Of a stretch of DNA of 64,000 nucleotides, positions 53,314 to 62,808 are shown one piece after another. The notes under the pieces are model-generated. The model worked only from the letters and a program-made list of their open reading frames with translations. It searched no databases and was not told where the DNA came from. A program made the translations under genes and the position numbers. The stretch spans positions 1 through 64,000 of the forward strand of contig NZ_JAPFQL010000004.1 of assembly GCF_028446585.1 (NCBI RefSeq), read 5' to 3'. Each line of letters opens with the position of its first letter. The first letter of the stretch is position 1. This stretch comes from Intrasporangium calvum (GTDB lineage Bacteria; Actinomycetota; Actinomycetes; Actinomycetales; Dermatophilaceae).

Positions 53314-54030
53314 GTGACCACTGCTGACGGCGACCGCATCGAACCGCACGAGGACTCCATGGGGACCCGACTGAACTGGCTGCGCGCGGCCGTTCTCGGC
53401 GCCAACGACGGGATCGTCTCCACGGCCGGGGTCGTCGTCGGTGTCGCCGGCGCGACGAGCGACAAGGCCGCGATCATGATCGCCGGCCTGGCCGCGCTGG
53501 TGGCCGGCGCGATCTCGATGGCGGCCGGGGAGTACGTGTCAGTGAGCACGCAGCGCGACTCGGAGCGGGCCCTGCTCCACCTCGAGCGGCACGAGCTGCG
53601 GACCGACCCCGACGGCGAGCTCGAGGAGCTGACCCAGCTCTACGAGGCGAAGGGGATCAGCCGCCCGCTCGCCGAGGAGGTCGCCCGGGAGCTGACCGCC
53701 CACGACGCCCTGGCCGCCCACGCCGAGGTCGAGCTCGGCATCGACCCGGACGAGCTGACCAATCCCTGGCACGCGGCCTGGGCCTCGATGGCCGCCTTCA
53801 CCGTCGGCGCCCTGCTGCCGATGGTCACGATCACCTTCAGCCCGGCGTCGCTGCGCACCTGGGTCACCGTCGTCAGCGTCGCGCTGGCCCTCGCGCTGAC
53901 GGGCTGGCTCGGGGCTCGCCTCGGCCACAGCCCGCGGCTCCGCCCCATGGCGCGCACCGTCTCCGGCGGCCTGGTGGCCATGGGCGTGACCTACCTGATC
54001 GGCGCTTTGGTCGGCACCACCCTCACCTGA
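53314..54030 (+). CDS. VIT1/CCC1-family iron/manganese transporter
   Basis: 238 residues with five predicted helices. The first helix block reads RAAVLGANDGIVSTAGVVVG near residue 26, then AALVAGAISMAAGEYVSVST near 60 with the metal-relay Met/Glu residues. A cytoplasmic acidic helical region lies at about 85-145, and the last three helices include AFTVGALLPMVTITF near 160. It exports or sequesters Fe2+ or Mn2+. The GTG start follows CAGGAT by 6 bases. It is divergent from the OmpR/kinase operon, though no direct evidence ties them together. Confidence 0.9.
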   Translation: MTTADGDRIEPHEDSMGTRLNWLRAAVLGANDGIVSTAGVVVGVAGATSDKAAIMIAGLAALVAGAISMAAGEYVSVSTQRDSERALLHLERHELRTDPDGELEELTQLYEAKGISRPLAEEVARELTAHDALAAHAEVELGIDPDELTNPWHAAWASMAAFTVGALLPMVTITFSPASLRTWVTVVSVALALALTGWLGARLGHSPRLRPMARTVSGGLVAMGVTYLIGALVGTTLT

Positions 54031-54244
54031 GCAGGCGTGCGGTAAACTCGGCCTGTCCAGAGGGCGTGGACGTCAGCCCGGATTCCCGGCCACTCGGCCC
54101 GACCGGCATTCGCTGGGGTTGACCTCGACGCACGTGTGGACCATGGGATGGCCAAGACCACCCGAGAGCCGGACCTTCGGTGTGACCCCCCTCGGCGGGG
54201 GTGCTGCGTGGGAACGGCAGGCACATCGCATCACCAGGAGGAAG
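54031..54244 (+). promoter_or_regulatory. Long leader of the SNF2 ATPase gene with GC hairpin
   Basis: 214 bases lie between the transporter stop and the ATPase ATG. The stretch contains TTGACC as a possible -35, a hairpin formed by CCCCC-CTCGGC-GGGGG about 40 bases before the start, and an AGGAGG immediately before the ATG. No known riboswitch was recognised. Confidence 0.3.
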
Positions 54245-56383
54245 ATGCCCACGCGAGTCCGCCACCGGTCCGCCGCGAGCCCTCGAACGGGCCAGCGCGA
54301 GAACGACCCGGCCCCGATCATCCCCATCCTCGCCCGTCGGGTGCGCGAGGTGGAGGCCCGAGTCACGTCCAAGGGCCGCGCCACCCCGACGAACCGGACG
54401 AAGTTCCAGGTCGTCGCGCTCCTGATGCGAGCGGAGCGGGCTCGGGTCAAGGACGACGCGACCATCCCGGGGGGCCAGCGCGCGGATCTCCTCAAGCGCC
54501 TCGACGGCATCGCCGGCATCCTGGCCCAGATCGCGGCGCGGGACACCAGTCTGCTCGCCCTGCTCGATCCCGCGGCCAAGCCGGGCCCGGCCGCCCAGCA
54601 GATGCGCCGCGACTGGCTGCTCGAGTCGGGCGCCGAGCTGGCCCCTGAGGATCTCGTCATCACCCGCCCCGAGCCGGTCGAGTCGGCGATCCCGCCCGAG
54701 CTCGCGGCCAAGCAGGTGACCCCGCAGTCCGTGCCGGCCCGCGTCCGGTCCAACCCCTTCCTCGCTCCGGACCTCTCGGCGGCCCACCGCCAGGACTACG
54801 TCGGCCGGCTGAGCGGCTGGGAGCTGCTCGGTCCGCTCTACCGCGCCTTCGAGCAGGGCTCCGGCGGAGAGGCAGCGACGATGGAGCTGCCCCCGAAGCC
54901 GCGCATCGACCGGTTCTCGCCGCCCGGGTCCGAGCTCATGGTGCACCAGTCGCGCTTCCTCCAGGCCGTGCAGCAGGGCCACCGGACCTTCCTGCTGGCC
55001 GACGAGCCGGGTCTCGGCAAGACGGCGCAGTCGGTGATGGCGGCCTCCGTCGCCGATGCCTACCCGATGCTCGCCGTCGTCCCCAACGTCGTGAAGATCA
55101 ACTGGGCCCGCGAGGTGGAGCGCTGGACGCCCCAGCGCCGGGTCACCGTGATCCACGGTGACGGAGAGGACGTCGACGCCTTCGCCGATGTCTTCGTGGT
55201 CAACTACGCGATCCTCGACCGGCACTTCCGCTGGCTCTCGACGTTCGGGTTCCGGTCGATGGTCGTCGACGAGGCCCACTTCATCAAGAACCTCCAGTCG
55301 CAGCGGTCCCAGCAGGTGCTCGCGCTGGCCGACCGGCTCCGGGCCACCACCCCGGGCGGCAACCCGCTCCTCATGGCGCTCACCGGCACGCCGCTCATCA
55401 ACGACGTCAAGGACTTCGACGCCATCTGGCGCTTCCTCGGGTGGATCAAGGACGGCAAGCCGGTCGCCGACATCGTCCGCCGCCTCGACGAGACCGGCTT
55501 CACCCCGATGGACCGGGCGTTCTACCCCGAGGCGCGGCGGGCCGTCATCGACATGGGCATCGTCCGGCGCCGCAAGGTCGACGTGGCGAGCGACCTGCCG
55601 GACAAGCGGATCGCCGACATCACCGTCGAGCTCGACGAGGACGCCAGCCGTTCCATCGAGCGGGCCGAGCGGGCCCTCGGTGAACGCCTCGCCCGTCGTT
55701 ATCGCGCCCAGCTGGCCGAGGGCCATGGTCATGAGGTCGACGGCCAGCCGGACGAGGCGCTGATGCGCCGCGTCGCGCTGGCGGAGCTCAAGGCACCGTC
55801 CGGCGAGGGCACCGGCGAGAACGTCTTCACGCTGGTGCGGCGCATCGGTCAGGCCAAGGCCGCGCTGGCCGCGGACTACGCGGCCCAGCTGTCGCACTCG
55901 GTCGGCAAGGTGGTGTTCTTCGCGAAGCACATCGACGTCATGGACAAGGCCGAGCAGATCCTGGCCGATGCGGGACTACGGACGGTCTCCGTCCGCGGCG
56001 ACCAGTCCGCCAAGCAGCGGCAGGAGGCGGTCGACGCCTTCCAGAAGGACCCCGAGGTCTCCGTCGCGGTGTGCTCGTTGCTCGCGGCCGGCGTGGGGGT
56101 CAACCTCCACGCGTCGTCCAACGTCGTGCTCGCCGAGCTCTCGTGGACCGCCGCAGAGCAGCAGCAGGCGATCGACCGCGTGCACCGGATCGGTCAGGAC
56201 GAGCCGGTGACGGCGTGGCGGATCCTCGCCGCGGGCACGGTGGACGCGCGGATCTCGGAGCTCATCGACGCCAAGCAGGGCCTGGCGGCCCGGGCCCTCG
56301 ACGGCAGCGACGTCGAGGTCGCGGACACCGACTCGGTCCAGCTCGACGCGCTCGTGACGCTGCTGCGGCAGGTTCTCGGCTGA
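54245..56383 (+). CDS. SNF2-family DEAD/DEAH-box ATPase
   Basis: 712 residues. An uncharacterised N-terminal region (about 1-200) precedes the SNF2 motor: motif I LADEPGLGKTAQSVMA near residue 252, DEAH in MVVDEAHFIKNLQ near 339, LTGTPLINDVKDF near 378, and the C-terminal lobe with VVFFAKHIDVMDKAEQ near 557 and AEQQQAIDRVHRIGQDEPVT near 636. It resembles bacterial SMARCAL1/HepA-like translocases acting on nucleic acid-protein complexes. The ATG is taken from the AGGAGG immediately upstream. It is a monocistronic gene with a long leader. Confidence 0.88.
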   Translation: MPTRVRHRSAASPRTGQRENDPAPIIPILARRVREVEARVTSKGRATPTNRTKFQVVALLMRAERARVKDDATIPGGQRADLLKRLDGIAGILAQIAARDTSLLALLDPAAKPGPAAQQMRRDWLLESGAELAPEDLVITRPEPVESAIPPELAAKQVTPQSVPARVRSNPFLAPDLSAAHRQDYVGRLSGWELLGPLYRAFEQGSGGEAATMELPPKPRIDRFSPPGSELMVHQSRFLQAVQQGHRTFLLADEPGLGKTAQSVMAASVADAYPMLAVVPNVVKINWAREVERWTPQRRVTVIHGDGEDVDAFADVFVVNYAILDRHFRWLSTFGFRSMVVDEAHFIKNLQSQRSQQVLALADRLRATTPGGNPLLMALTGTPLINDVKDFDAIWRFLGWIKDGKPVADIVRRLDETGFTPMDRAFYPEARRAVIDMGIVRRRKVDVASDLPDKRIADITVELDEDASRSIERAERALGERLARRYRAQLAEGHGHEVDGQPDEALMRRVALAELKAPSGEGTGENVFTLVRRIGQAKAALAADYAAQLSHSVGKVVFFAKHIDVMDKAEQILADAGLRTVSVRGDQSAKQRQEAVDAFQKDPEVSVAVCSLLAAGVGVNLHASSNVVLAELSWTAAEQQQAIDRVHRIGQDEPVTAWRILAAGTVDARISELIDAKQGLAARALDGSDVEVADTDSVQLDALVTLLRQVLG

Positions 56384-56385
56384 GC

Positions 56386-56562
56386 TCAGTCGGGAGTCTG
56401 CGTCGACTCCCTGCGCGTCTCCTCGGGGCGCTCGGTGCGCTCGGCCGACTCGTCGAGGATCGCCTCGGCCTGCATCTCGGGGTCATCACTTCCGGCGGCC
56501 TGCTCCTCCGGCAGCAGCTCGGCGCGCTGGGCGATGTCGGACTCGTCGTGGTGCTCAGTCAT
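56386..56562 (-). CDS. Small acidic protein, function unknown
   Basis: 58 residues, strongly acidic (MTEHHDESDIAQRAELLPEE, then a Glu/Asp/Arg-rich tail) and probably disordered. The ATG follows TACGGT by exactly 6 bases, supporting a leaderless start and hence a real gene. It converges on the SNF2 gene, its stop lying only 2 bases beyond that gene's end. I do not recognise a family. Confidence 0.6.
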   Translation of the reverse strand: MTEHHDESDIAQRAELLPEEQAAGSDDPEMQAEAILDESAERTERPEETRRESTQTPD

Positions 56563-56574
56563 AGCCCGACCGTA
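56563..56574 (-). promoter_or_regulatory. Leaderless -10 box for the small acidic protein
   Basis: TACGGT on the minus strand, 6 bases, then ATG. Confidence 0.45.
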
Positions 56575-56589
56575 GCAACCCACCGCTCA

Positions 56590-58638
56590 TCAGGCGTCGG
56601 GAACGTTGGCGTCGAGCTCGTCCAACCAGGCTGCGCCTGACACATCGGACGGCATCCGCCAGTCGCCGCGGGGCGAGAGCGACCCGCCGGCCACGACCTT
56701 GGGGCCGTTGGGCAGCGCCGACCGCTTGAACTGGTTGGCGAAGAAGCGCCGGAGGAAGACCTCGAGCCACCGCCGCACGGTCGGCAGGTCATGGGCAGCG
56801 CGCTCTGCGTCGGGGTAGCCGGCCGGCCAGTCCCCGGCCTCGGCGTCGTGCCAGGCGTGCCAGGAGAGGAAGGCGATCTTCGAGGGCCGGTAGCCCCACC
56901 GCAGGACGTGGTAGAGGTTGAAGTCCTGGAGCGAGTAGGGCCCGATCTGCGCCTGCGTCGACTGTGGCTTCTCGCCCTCCTTGGCCGGGATCAGCTCGGG
57001 CGTGATCTCGGTCGCGAGGATCGAGAGCAGCGTCGCGTTGACGTGCTCCTCGAACTGTCCGGAGGAGACGACCCAGCGGATCAGGTGCTGCATCAGCGTC
57101 TTCGGGACCCCCGCGTTGACGCCGTAGTGCGACATCTGGTCACCGACGCCGTAGGTGCACCAGCCGAGGGCCAGCTCGGACAGGTCGCCGGTGCCGAGGA
57201 CGATGCCGCCGCGCTGGTTCGCGATCCGGAAGAGGAAGTCGGTCCGCATGCCGGCCTGGACGTTCTCGAAGGTCACGTCATAGACCTCCTCGCCCCGGGC
57301 GAAGGGGTGGTCCATCCCCTTGAGCATCTCGGTCGCGGCCGGCCGGATGTCGAGCTCCTCCCAGGTCACCCCGAGGGACTCCATGAGGCGGATGGCGTTG
57401 TTCTTCGTGTGGTCCGAGGTCGCGAACCCGGGCATGGTGAAGGCGAGGATGTCGGTGCGGGGACGGCCGAGCCGGTCCATCGCCTTGGCGGCGACGATGA
57501 GGGCGTGGGTCGAGTCGAGTCCGCCGGAGACGCCGATGACGATGCGCGGCTGGCCGATGGCGCGCAGGCGCTGCTCGAGGCCGGAGACCTGGATGTTGTA
57601 GGCCTCGTAGCAGTCGAGGGCGAGCCGGGCCTCGTCGTCCGGCACGAAGGGGAAGCGGTCGACCTTCCGGCGCAGGCCGATGTCGCCTCCGGGCGGGCCG
57701 ACCTCGAACTCGACGGTCCGGAAGGCCGAGACGCGCTCCGTGAGGGTGCGGCGGTTGTCGTCGAACGTCCCCATCCGCATCCGCTCCTGGCGGAGCATGT
57801 CGAGGTCGATGTCGGCCACCGACCGCCGCGGCCCGTCGGGGAACCGCTCGGTCTCGGCGAGGAGCATGCCGCGCTCGTAGATCATCGTCTGCCCGTCCCA
57901 GGACAGGTCCGTCGTCGACTCGCCCTCACCGGCCGCCGCGTAGAGGTAGGCCGAGACGCAGCGTGCCGAAGCGCTCCGGCACAGCAGGTGCCGGTCCTCG
58001 GCCCGTCCCACCGTGATGGGTGAGCCGGAGATGTTGACCAGGACCGTGGCCCCGGCGAGGGCTGCCTCCGCGCTCGGGGGCACCGGGACCCACATGTCCT
58101 CGCACACCTCCACACCGAGGACGAAGCCCTCGAGGTCGGTCGCCCGGAAGAGCAGGTCCGTCCCGAACGGCACCTTCCAGCCGGCCACCTCGATCGTCCC
58201 GCCCCGCTGGTCGTCGCCGGCCCCGAAGTGACGGCGCTCGTAGAACTCTCGGTAGGTCGGCAGGTAGGCCTTCGGCGCGACGCCGAGGATCGCTCCGCGG
58301 TGAACGACCACGGCGCAGTTGAAGACCCGCGTCCCGAGCACGATCGGCGCCCCGACGACGAGCACGGGCAGGAGATCGGCAGAGGCCTCGACGATCCGGG
58401 CGATGGCCTCCTCGGCTGCGTCGAGCAACGGGTCCTGCAGGAGCAGGTCGTCGATCGCGTAGCCGGTCAGGCACAGCTCCGGGAAGATCGCGAGCGCCAC
58501 CCCGTCGTCGCTGCACGCGCGGGCCTGCGTGATGACGGCGTCGGCGTTGCGGGCCGGGTCCGCAGCGGCCACCGGCAGCGTGCAGGCGGCCACTCGGGCG
58601 AAGCCATGGGCGTAGGAACTGTAGAAGTCCATGGGCAT
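56590..58638 (-). CDS. nadE: Glutamine-dependent NAD+ synthetase
   Basis: 682 residues, the length of the mycobacterial two-domain enzyme (about 680). The N-terminal glutaminase (nitrilase fold) has its triad Glu in [15 protein letters not shown] near 53, Lys in [16 protein letters not shown] near 128 and Cys in [14 protein letters not shown] near 183. The C-terminal synthetase has the pyrophosphate loop [14 protein letters not shown] near 370 and [16 protein letters not shown] near 490. It amidates nicotinic acid adenine dinucleotide to NAD+. The ATG at MPMDFYSS has GGGTGGGA upstream; a further 32 codons are open but lack support. Confidence 0.95.
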   Translation of the reverse strand: MPMDFYSSYAHGFARVAACTLPVAAADPARNADAVITQARACSDDGVALAIFPELCLTGYAIDDLLLQDPLLDAAEEAIARIVEASADLLPVLVVGAPIVLGTRVFNCAVVVHRGAILGVAPKAYLPTYREFYERRHFGAGDDQRGGTIEVAGWKVPFGTDLLFRATDLEGFVLGVEVCEDMWVPVPPSAEAALAGATVLVNISGSPITVGRAEDRHLLCRSASARCVSAYLYAAAGEGESTTDLSWDGQTMIYERGMLLAETERFPDGPRRSVADIDLDMLRQERMRMGTFDDNRRTLTERVSAFRTVEFEVGPPGGDIGLRRKVDRFPFVPDDEARLALDCYEAYNIQVSGLEQRLRAIGQPRIVIGVSGGLDSTHALIVAAKAMDRLGRPRTDILAFTMPGFATSDHTKNNAIRLMESLGVTWEELDIRPAATEMLKGMDHPFARGEEVYDVTFENVQAGMRTDFLFRIANQRGGIVLGTGDLSELALGWCTYGVGDQMSHYGVNAGVPKTLMQHLIRWVVSSGQFEEHVNATLLSILATEITPELIPAKEGEKPQSTQAQIGPYSLQDFNLYHVLRWGYRPSKIAFLSWHAWHDAEAGDWPAGYPDAERAAHDLPTVRRWLEVFLRRFFANQFKRSALPNGPKVVAGGSLSPRGDWRMPSDVSGAAWLDELDANVPDA

Positions 58639-58759
58639 AGTCAATCCCACCGGCGGCCCGGCGCCACGCAAGCCGGTCTGCTCATTAGGCTCGAACCAGC
58701 AGAGCTCGACGCTGTCCGGTGATCCACCTCGCACGCGACCGGTGGCTCACCACAGCCAC

Positions 58760-58776
58760 TACTACACTGAGTAGTA
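58760..58776. promoter_or_regulatory. Operator-like palindrome upstream of PNPOx-like gene
   Basis: TACTAC-ACTGA-GTAGTA is a perfect 6-base inverted repeat around 5 bases, between the divergent nadE and PNPOx-like genes. It stands out as AT-rich. The cognate regulator is unknown. Confidence 0.45.
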
Positions 58777-58820
58777 CCTGGTGATCCGGGAGCTGGACCC
58801 GCCAACGAGGGAGAACTGAC

Positions 58821-59261
58821 ATGTACGAGTACGAGGACGACGGCCCCACCCACGTCCTGCACCCTGAACAGTCCTGGGACTTCCTGAGGGCGCGCGAGTT
58901 CGGGCGGCTCGCGTTCCATCTCGTCGGTGAGGTGCACATCGCGCCCATCAACTACGCCGTCGACCCGGAAGACCGGATCATCTTCATCACCAGCGAGGGC
59001 AGCAAGCTCTTCGGCCTGACGTCGAACCCGGACGTCGCCTTCGAGGTGGACGAGATCGTCGACGACCGGGCGACGAGCGTCATCATCCGCGGCCGCGCCC
59101 GGATCCTCGAGGGGCAGGATGCCTACATCGTGGAGCAGCTGCCGATCCGGCCGTGGGTGGCGAGCCCCAAGTCCGTCGTGGTCGCCGTCAAGGTCGACGA
59201 GATCTCGGGGCGCTCCTTCGACCTGAACCGTCCCTGGCTGCACGACATCCCGCAGGCCTGA
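58821..59261 (+). CDS. Pyridoxamine 5'-phosphate oxidase-like flavin-binding protein
   Basis: 146 residues forming a single split-barrel FMN-binding fold: SWDFLRAREFGRLAFHLVGE near residue 16, HIAPINYAVDPEDRIIFITS near 35, FGLTSNPDVAFEVDEIVD near 62 and SVIIRGRARILEGQ near 85. Members bind FMN or F420 and several mycobacterial relatives belong to the DosR regulon; substrate and cofactor are not resolved here. GAGGGAG precedes the ATG. A 17-base palindrome lies about 45 bases upstream. Confidence 0.85.
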   Translation: MYEYEDDGPTHVLHPEQSWDFLRAREFGRLAFHLVGEVHIAPINYAVDPEDRIIFITSEGSKLFGLTSNPDVAFEVDEIVDDRATSVIIRGRARILEGQDAYIVEQLPIRPWVASPKSVVVAVKVDEISGRSFDLNRPWLHDIPQA

Positions 59262-59285
59262 CCCCCGCTCGCCGGGGGCGACCCG

Positions 59286-60359
59286 TCACGTCCGGTCGCG
59301 CCGGACCAGGGCGGCACCGACGTTGCGGACCATCGCGACGAACACCACGAGCCACGCGGTGAGCGCGACCCAGAGCCAGTTCGACCCGATCCACTCGACG
59401 ATCGGCAGGTGATCGGCGCGCCCGAGGTAGATCCCGGCCACTGAGTACATGCCGAGCGGGAAGATGATGCTCCACAGGGTCGGGACGTAGGTCATCGGCA
59501 CCTTGCGGACGTAGTGCCGCCACACGCCCGCGGCGATCAGCACGGGGATGAGCCACGTCGCGAAGGCCCAGAACACGACCGAGAACCCGGCGACCAGTCC
59601 CCGGACCGCGTCCGCCATGGGGGCCGACTCCATCTCGACGATGCGGGCGCCGGCCACGACGGTGATCGCCACCGCACCCATCGACACCCAGTAGGGCGGG
59701 TCGAGGTCCTTCGGGTCCAGGTCGTAGAGCATGATCCGGAGCGCGACGATGATGGCCGACGCGGCATAGAGGAACACGCCGACGGACCACGACAGCACCG
59801 CGAGGACGGCGAGGTACGCCCGCGGCCCCGCGAAGACGACCTCGAGGCCGGCGGCGGAGACCGCGACCGACTGGGAGGCCACGACCCAGATGAACCACGT
59901 GCCGTTCGCGAGCGCGACGACCGGCCGCTCGGAGCGGCTGAGGACGGCGCTCCAGGGGATGACGTAGCCGAGCACGAGCCACACCGCGAAGGACACCACG
60001 AGCAGCCAGACCGCGAGGGTGTACCAGTGCTCGATGCTGGCCCGCGTGCCGAGGACGTTGGTGCCGGCGACGAAGGTGAAGAAGCCGAAGGCCCGCTTCG
60101 GGTTCTTGAAGTCGTCCACCATCGCGTGTCGATAGGCGACGAACCGCCAGGCGTTGAGCACCAGCAGCACGACGTAGGCGGTGATGCACACCGCGAAGAG
60201 CGCGACCGAGAGCCACCGGAAGCCGCGCAGCTCCAGGCCGATCGAGATGATCCCGCTCGCCATGACGAGCGCGAAGTAGCCGGGTGTGAGCTGCTCGACC
60301 AGGCCGCCGACGCGGCTGGGCCTGGCGAGCGAGACCGAGCCCAGCGGCATACGGCTCAT
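59286..60359 (-). CDS. TDT/TehA-family membrane transporter (SLAC1-like)
   Basis: 357 residues with ten predicted helices. The first reads LTPGYFALVMASGIISIGLE near residue 25, and later segments include GTWFIWVVASQSVAV near 160 and WSIIFPLGMYSVAGIYL near 298. The family exports C4-dicarboxylates, sulfite, tellurite or anions. GAGGAG lies 5 bases before the ATG, and the first codons (MSRMPLGSVS) are formed by a GTATGCCGCTG element. It starts 9 bases after the kbl stop, so it is probably cotranscribed. Confidence 0.85.
   Translation of the reverse strand: MSRMPLGSVSLARPSRVGGLVEQLTPGYFALVMASGIISIGLELRGFRWLSVALFAVCITAYVVLLVLNAWRFVAYRHAMVDDFKNPKRAFGFFTFVAGTNVLGTRASIEHWYTLAVWLLVVSFAVWLVLGYVIPWSAVLSRSERPVVALANGTWFIWVVASQSVAVSAAGLEVVFAGPRAYLAVLAVLSWSVGVFLYAASAIIVALRIMLYDLDPKDLDPPYWVSMGAVAITVVAGARIVEMESAPMADAVRGLVAGFSVVFWAFATWLIPVLIAAGVWRHYVRKVPMTYVPTLWSIIFPLGMYSVAGIYLGRADHLPIVEWIGSNWLWVALTAWLVVFVAMVRNVGAALVRRDRT
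60334..60353 (-). repeat. GTATGCCGCTG dispersed element, copy 16 (start of TDT gene)
   Basis: Exact core followed by GGCTCGGTCTC. It forms codons 3-8 of the TDT gene (RMPLGS). Confidence 0.8.
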
Positions 60360-60368
60360 GGCTTCTCC

Positions 60369-61562
60369 TCAGCCCACCGCGTCGCGCGCCGCGACGAACG
60401 CGTCGACGCACGCGCGGACGTCGTCCTCGGAGTGGGCCGCGGAGAGCTGCACCCGGATGCGGGCCTTCCCGCGCGGGACGACGGGGAAGCTGAACGCGAT
60501 GACGTAGACGCCGTGCCCGAGCATGTGGTCGGCGACCTCGGCGGCCCGGCGAGCGCCGTCCTCGCCGGGGAACATGACCGGGCGGATCGGGTGGGTGCCC
60601 GGCAGCACGTCGAAACCGGCCTCGCGCATGAGCCGGTCGAACAGCTCCGTGTTGCGCGCGAGGATGTCGCGCTTCTCCCCGGACGCCTCGATGAGGTCGA
60701 GCGCGGCCATCGACCCGGCGACGACGGCGGGCGCGACGGAGTTGGAGAAGAGGTAGGGCCGCGAGCGCTGGCGCAGCAGGTCGACGACCTCCTGGTGGCT
60801 CGCGACGTAGCCGCCCGAGGCGCCGCCGAGCGCCTTGCCGAGCGTGCCGGTGATGATGTCGACGCGGTCCTGGACCCCGAACAGCTCGGGCGTCCCGCGA
60901 CCGCCGGCGCCGACGAATCCGACTGCGTGCGAGTCGTCCACGAAGACCATGGCCCCGAACTCGTCGGCCAGGTCGCAGATCTCGTCGAGCGGCGCGTAGG
61001 ACCCGTCCATCGAGAAGACACCGTCCGTGACGACAACCTTGCGCTTCGCTCCAGCGGCATCTGCGGCCACGAGCTGCGCCCGCAGGTCGCTCATGTCGGC
61101 GTTCTTGTAGCGGTAGCGCATCGCCTTGGACAGCCGCACCCCGTCGATGATCGACGCGTGGTTGAGCTCGTCGCTGATGATCGCGTCCTCGGCCCCGAAG
61201 AGCACCTCGAAGACGCCGCCGTTGGCGTCGAAGCACGATGAGTAGAGGATCGCCGCCTCGGTCCCGAGGAAGCCGGCGAGCTTGCGCTCCAGCGCGGTGT
61301 GCTGCGTCTGCGTGCCGCAGATGAAGCGCACCGAGGCCATCCCGAAACCCCACTCGTCGAGGGCCCGCTTGGACGCCTCGACGACGCCCGGGTCGTCGGC
61401 CAGCCCGAGGTAGTTGTTGGCGCAGAAGTTCAGCGCCTCGGCCTTGAGCGTCGTCACGTGCGCCGACTGCGGCGACGTCAGCTCGCGCTCGTTCTTGTAG
61501 AGGCCGGCGTCCTTGATCTCCTGCAGGGTCGCTGCGAGCTCGTCCTTGACGGTGCCGTACAT
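60369..61562 (-). CDS. kbl: Glycine C-acetyltransferase (2-amino-3-ketobutyrate CoA ligase)
   Basis: 397 residues, an alpha-oxoamine synthase splitting 2-amino-3-oxobutyrate with CoA into glycine and acetyl-CoA. Motifs are [15 protein letters not shown] near residue 38, [16 protein letters not shown] near 75, [17 protein letters not shown] near 199 and the PLP Lys in [17 protein letters not shown] near 236. GAAGGA precedes the ATG. Its usual partner, threonine dehydrogenase (tdh), is not in the window; the following gene is a TDT transporter. Confidence 0.93.
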   Translation of the reverse strand: MYGTVKDELAATLQEIKDAGLYKNERELTSPQSAHVTTLKAEALNFCANNYLGLADDPGVVEASKRALDEWGFGMASVRFICGTQTQHTALERKLAGFLGTEAAILYSSCFDANGGVFEVLFGAEDAIISDELNHASIIDGVRLSKAMRYRYKNADMSDLRAQLVAADAAGAKRKVVVTDGVFSMDGSYAPLDEICDLADEFGAMVFVDDSHAVGFVGAGGRGTPELFGVQDRVDIITGTLGKALGGASGGYVASHQEVVDLLRQRSRPYLFSNSVAPAVVAGSMAALDLIEASGEKRDILARNTELFDRLMREAGFDVLPGTHPIRPVMFPGEDGARRAAEVADHMLGHGVYVIAFSFPVVPRGKARIRVQLSAAHSEDDVRACVDAFVAARDAVG

Positions 61563-61600
61563 CGGTGTCCTTCGCGGGTGGGTCGGGTGACAGACGTCAG

Positions 61601-61625
61601 CGTATGCCGCTGGGCCGGCTCCCGC
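61601..61625 (+). repeat. GTATGCCGCTG dispersed element, copy 17 (intergenic)
   Basis: Exact core followed by GGCCGGCTCCCGC, in the divergent gap between kbl and the hydrolase-LuxR gene. Confidence 0.85.
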
Positions 61626-61688
61626 TTGCGTGCCATGGCCCAGCCCAACCGTTTGGACCATTTACCGGATTTGGTGGTGGCTGCGCCC

Positions 61689-61700
61689 TAGCCTGTGATG
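61689..61700 (+). promoter_or_regulatory. Leaderless -10 box for the hydrolase-LuxR fusion gene
   Basis: TAGCCT, 6 bases, then the third of three in-frame start codons (GTG ATG ATG). Confidence 0.4.
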
Positions 61701-62801
61701 ATGGGGAGCATCGCCGAGGGGGCGGCACCCGCGCAGGACCTGCGGTTCTGCCGGAGTGCTGACGGGACGCGGCTGGCGTGGGCCACGCATGGGAGCGGGC
61801 CACCGTTGGTCATCGCGTCCTGCTGGCTCAGCCACCTGCAGTACGACTGGCAGAGCCCGGTGTGGCGACACTTCCTCGAGTCGCTGGGCCACATCGCGAC
61901 GACCATCCGCTACGACGAGCGCGGCTTCGGGCTGTCCGACTGGGAGGTCGACGACTTCGGCTACGAGTCGCGCCTTCGCGACCTCGAGACCGTGCTCGAC
62001 CAGCAGCCGCACGAGCAGTTTGCGCTGATGGGCATGTCGGCGGGCGCGCCGCTGGCCATCGGCTACGCGGCCCGGCACCCGGAGCGGGTCAGCCGCCTCA
62101 TCCTCTACGCCCCGATCGGCAGCGGCTGCTTCGCCAAGTCCGACGACCAGGATGCCGAGACCGCACTGCTGGCGATCATCAAGACCGGCTGGGCCCGCAA
62201 GGAGCCCATCTTTCGACGGGTCTTCACCTCGGTGCTCATCCCCGACGCGACCGAGGAGCAGATGTCCTGGCTCGACGAGCTGCAGCGCATGTCGACCTCG
62301 CCGGAGAACGCGATGGCCAGTCGCCTCGCCCGGGCGGACGTCGACGTCTCGGGACTGCTCAGCCAGGTCCGGGCTCCGACGCTCGTGCTCCATGCCCGCG
62401 ACGACCGGGCCGCCAACTTCGCCTGGGGTCGGCGGCTCAGCGCCGGCATCCCGGACGCGCGGCTCGTGTGCCTCGACTCCAAGAACCACATCCTGCTCGG
62501 GGACGAGCCGGCCTGGCCGGTGTGGCTGCGCGAGGTGACGGAGTTCCTCGAGCCGGAGCGGTCGACGCACTCGGCCGCGGCCGGGAACGGCCATGCTGCG
62601 GAGGCCCTGGCGGTGTCCGGTCGGGAGGAGGAGATCCTCGGCCTGGCCGCACAGGGGCTCGACAACGCACAGATCGCCGAGGCCCTGGTGCTCAGCGTCC
62701 GGACCGTCGAGCGGCACCTCCAGAACGTCTACGCCAAGGCCGGCGTCTCGGGGCGGGCCGCCCGGACTGCCGTCGTGGCTCGCTACCTCGCCCACCACTG
62801 A
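61701..62801 (+). CDS. Alpha/beta hydrolase fused to a LuxR-type HTH (regulator)
   Basis: 366 residues. Residues about 15-275 form an alpha/beta hydrolase: oxyanion/Tyr region RYDERGFGLSDWEV near 72, nucleophile elbow LMGMSAGAPLA near 110, catalytic Asp in LHARDDRAANF near 233 and His in DSKNHILLGDE near 258. Residues about 300-360 are a GerE/LuxR HTH (LSGREEEILGLAAQGLDNAQ and VRTVERHLQNVYAKAG). The complete triad suggests the hydrolase fold binds or turns over a small ligand that controls DNA binding. The operon it faces, osmC plus a secreted protein, is the likely target. Two upstream start codons are possible. Confidence 0.85.
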   Translation: MGSIAEGAAPAQDLRFCRSADGTRLAWATHGSGPPLVIASCWLSHLQYDWQSPVWRHFLESLGHIATTIRYDERGFGLSDWEVDDFGYESRLRDLETVLDQQPHEQFALMGMSAGAPLAIGYAARHPERVSRLILYAPIGSGCFAKSDDQDAETALLAIIKTGWARKEPIFRRVFTSVLIPDATEEQMSWLDELQRMSTSPENAMASRLARADVDVSGLLSQVRAPTLVLHARDDRAANFAWGRRLSAGIPDARLVCLDSKNHILLGDEPAWPVWLREVTEFLEPERSTHSAAAGNGHAAEALAVSGREEEILGLAAQGLDNAQIAEALVLSVRTVERHLQNVYAKAGVSGRAARTAVVARYLAHH

Positions 62802-62808
62802 GGACGGC

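Noticed and set aside
54136-54648. A Cys-containing leader ORF (starting MAKTTREPDLRCDPPRRGCC) upstream of the SNF2 gene
   Set aside because: It continues far into the SNF2 gene in another frame with shadow-like composition and has no Shine-Dalgarno.
58786-58804. GGGAGCTGGACCC as a third DosR-like box before the PNPOx-like gene
   Set aside because: It is 13 rather than 14 bases between the outer GGG and CCC and breaks the GGGAC arm, so it does not fit the pattern of the other two.
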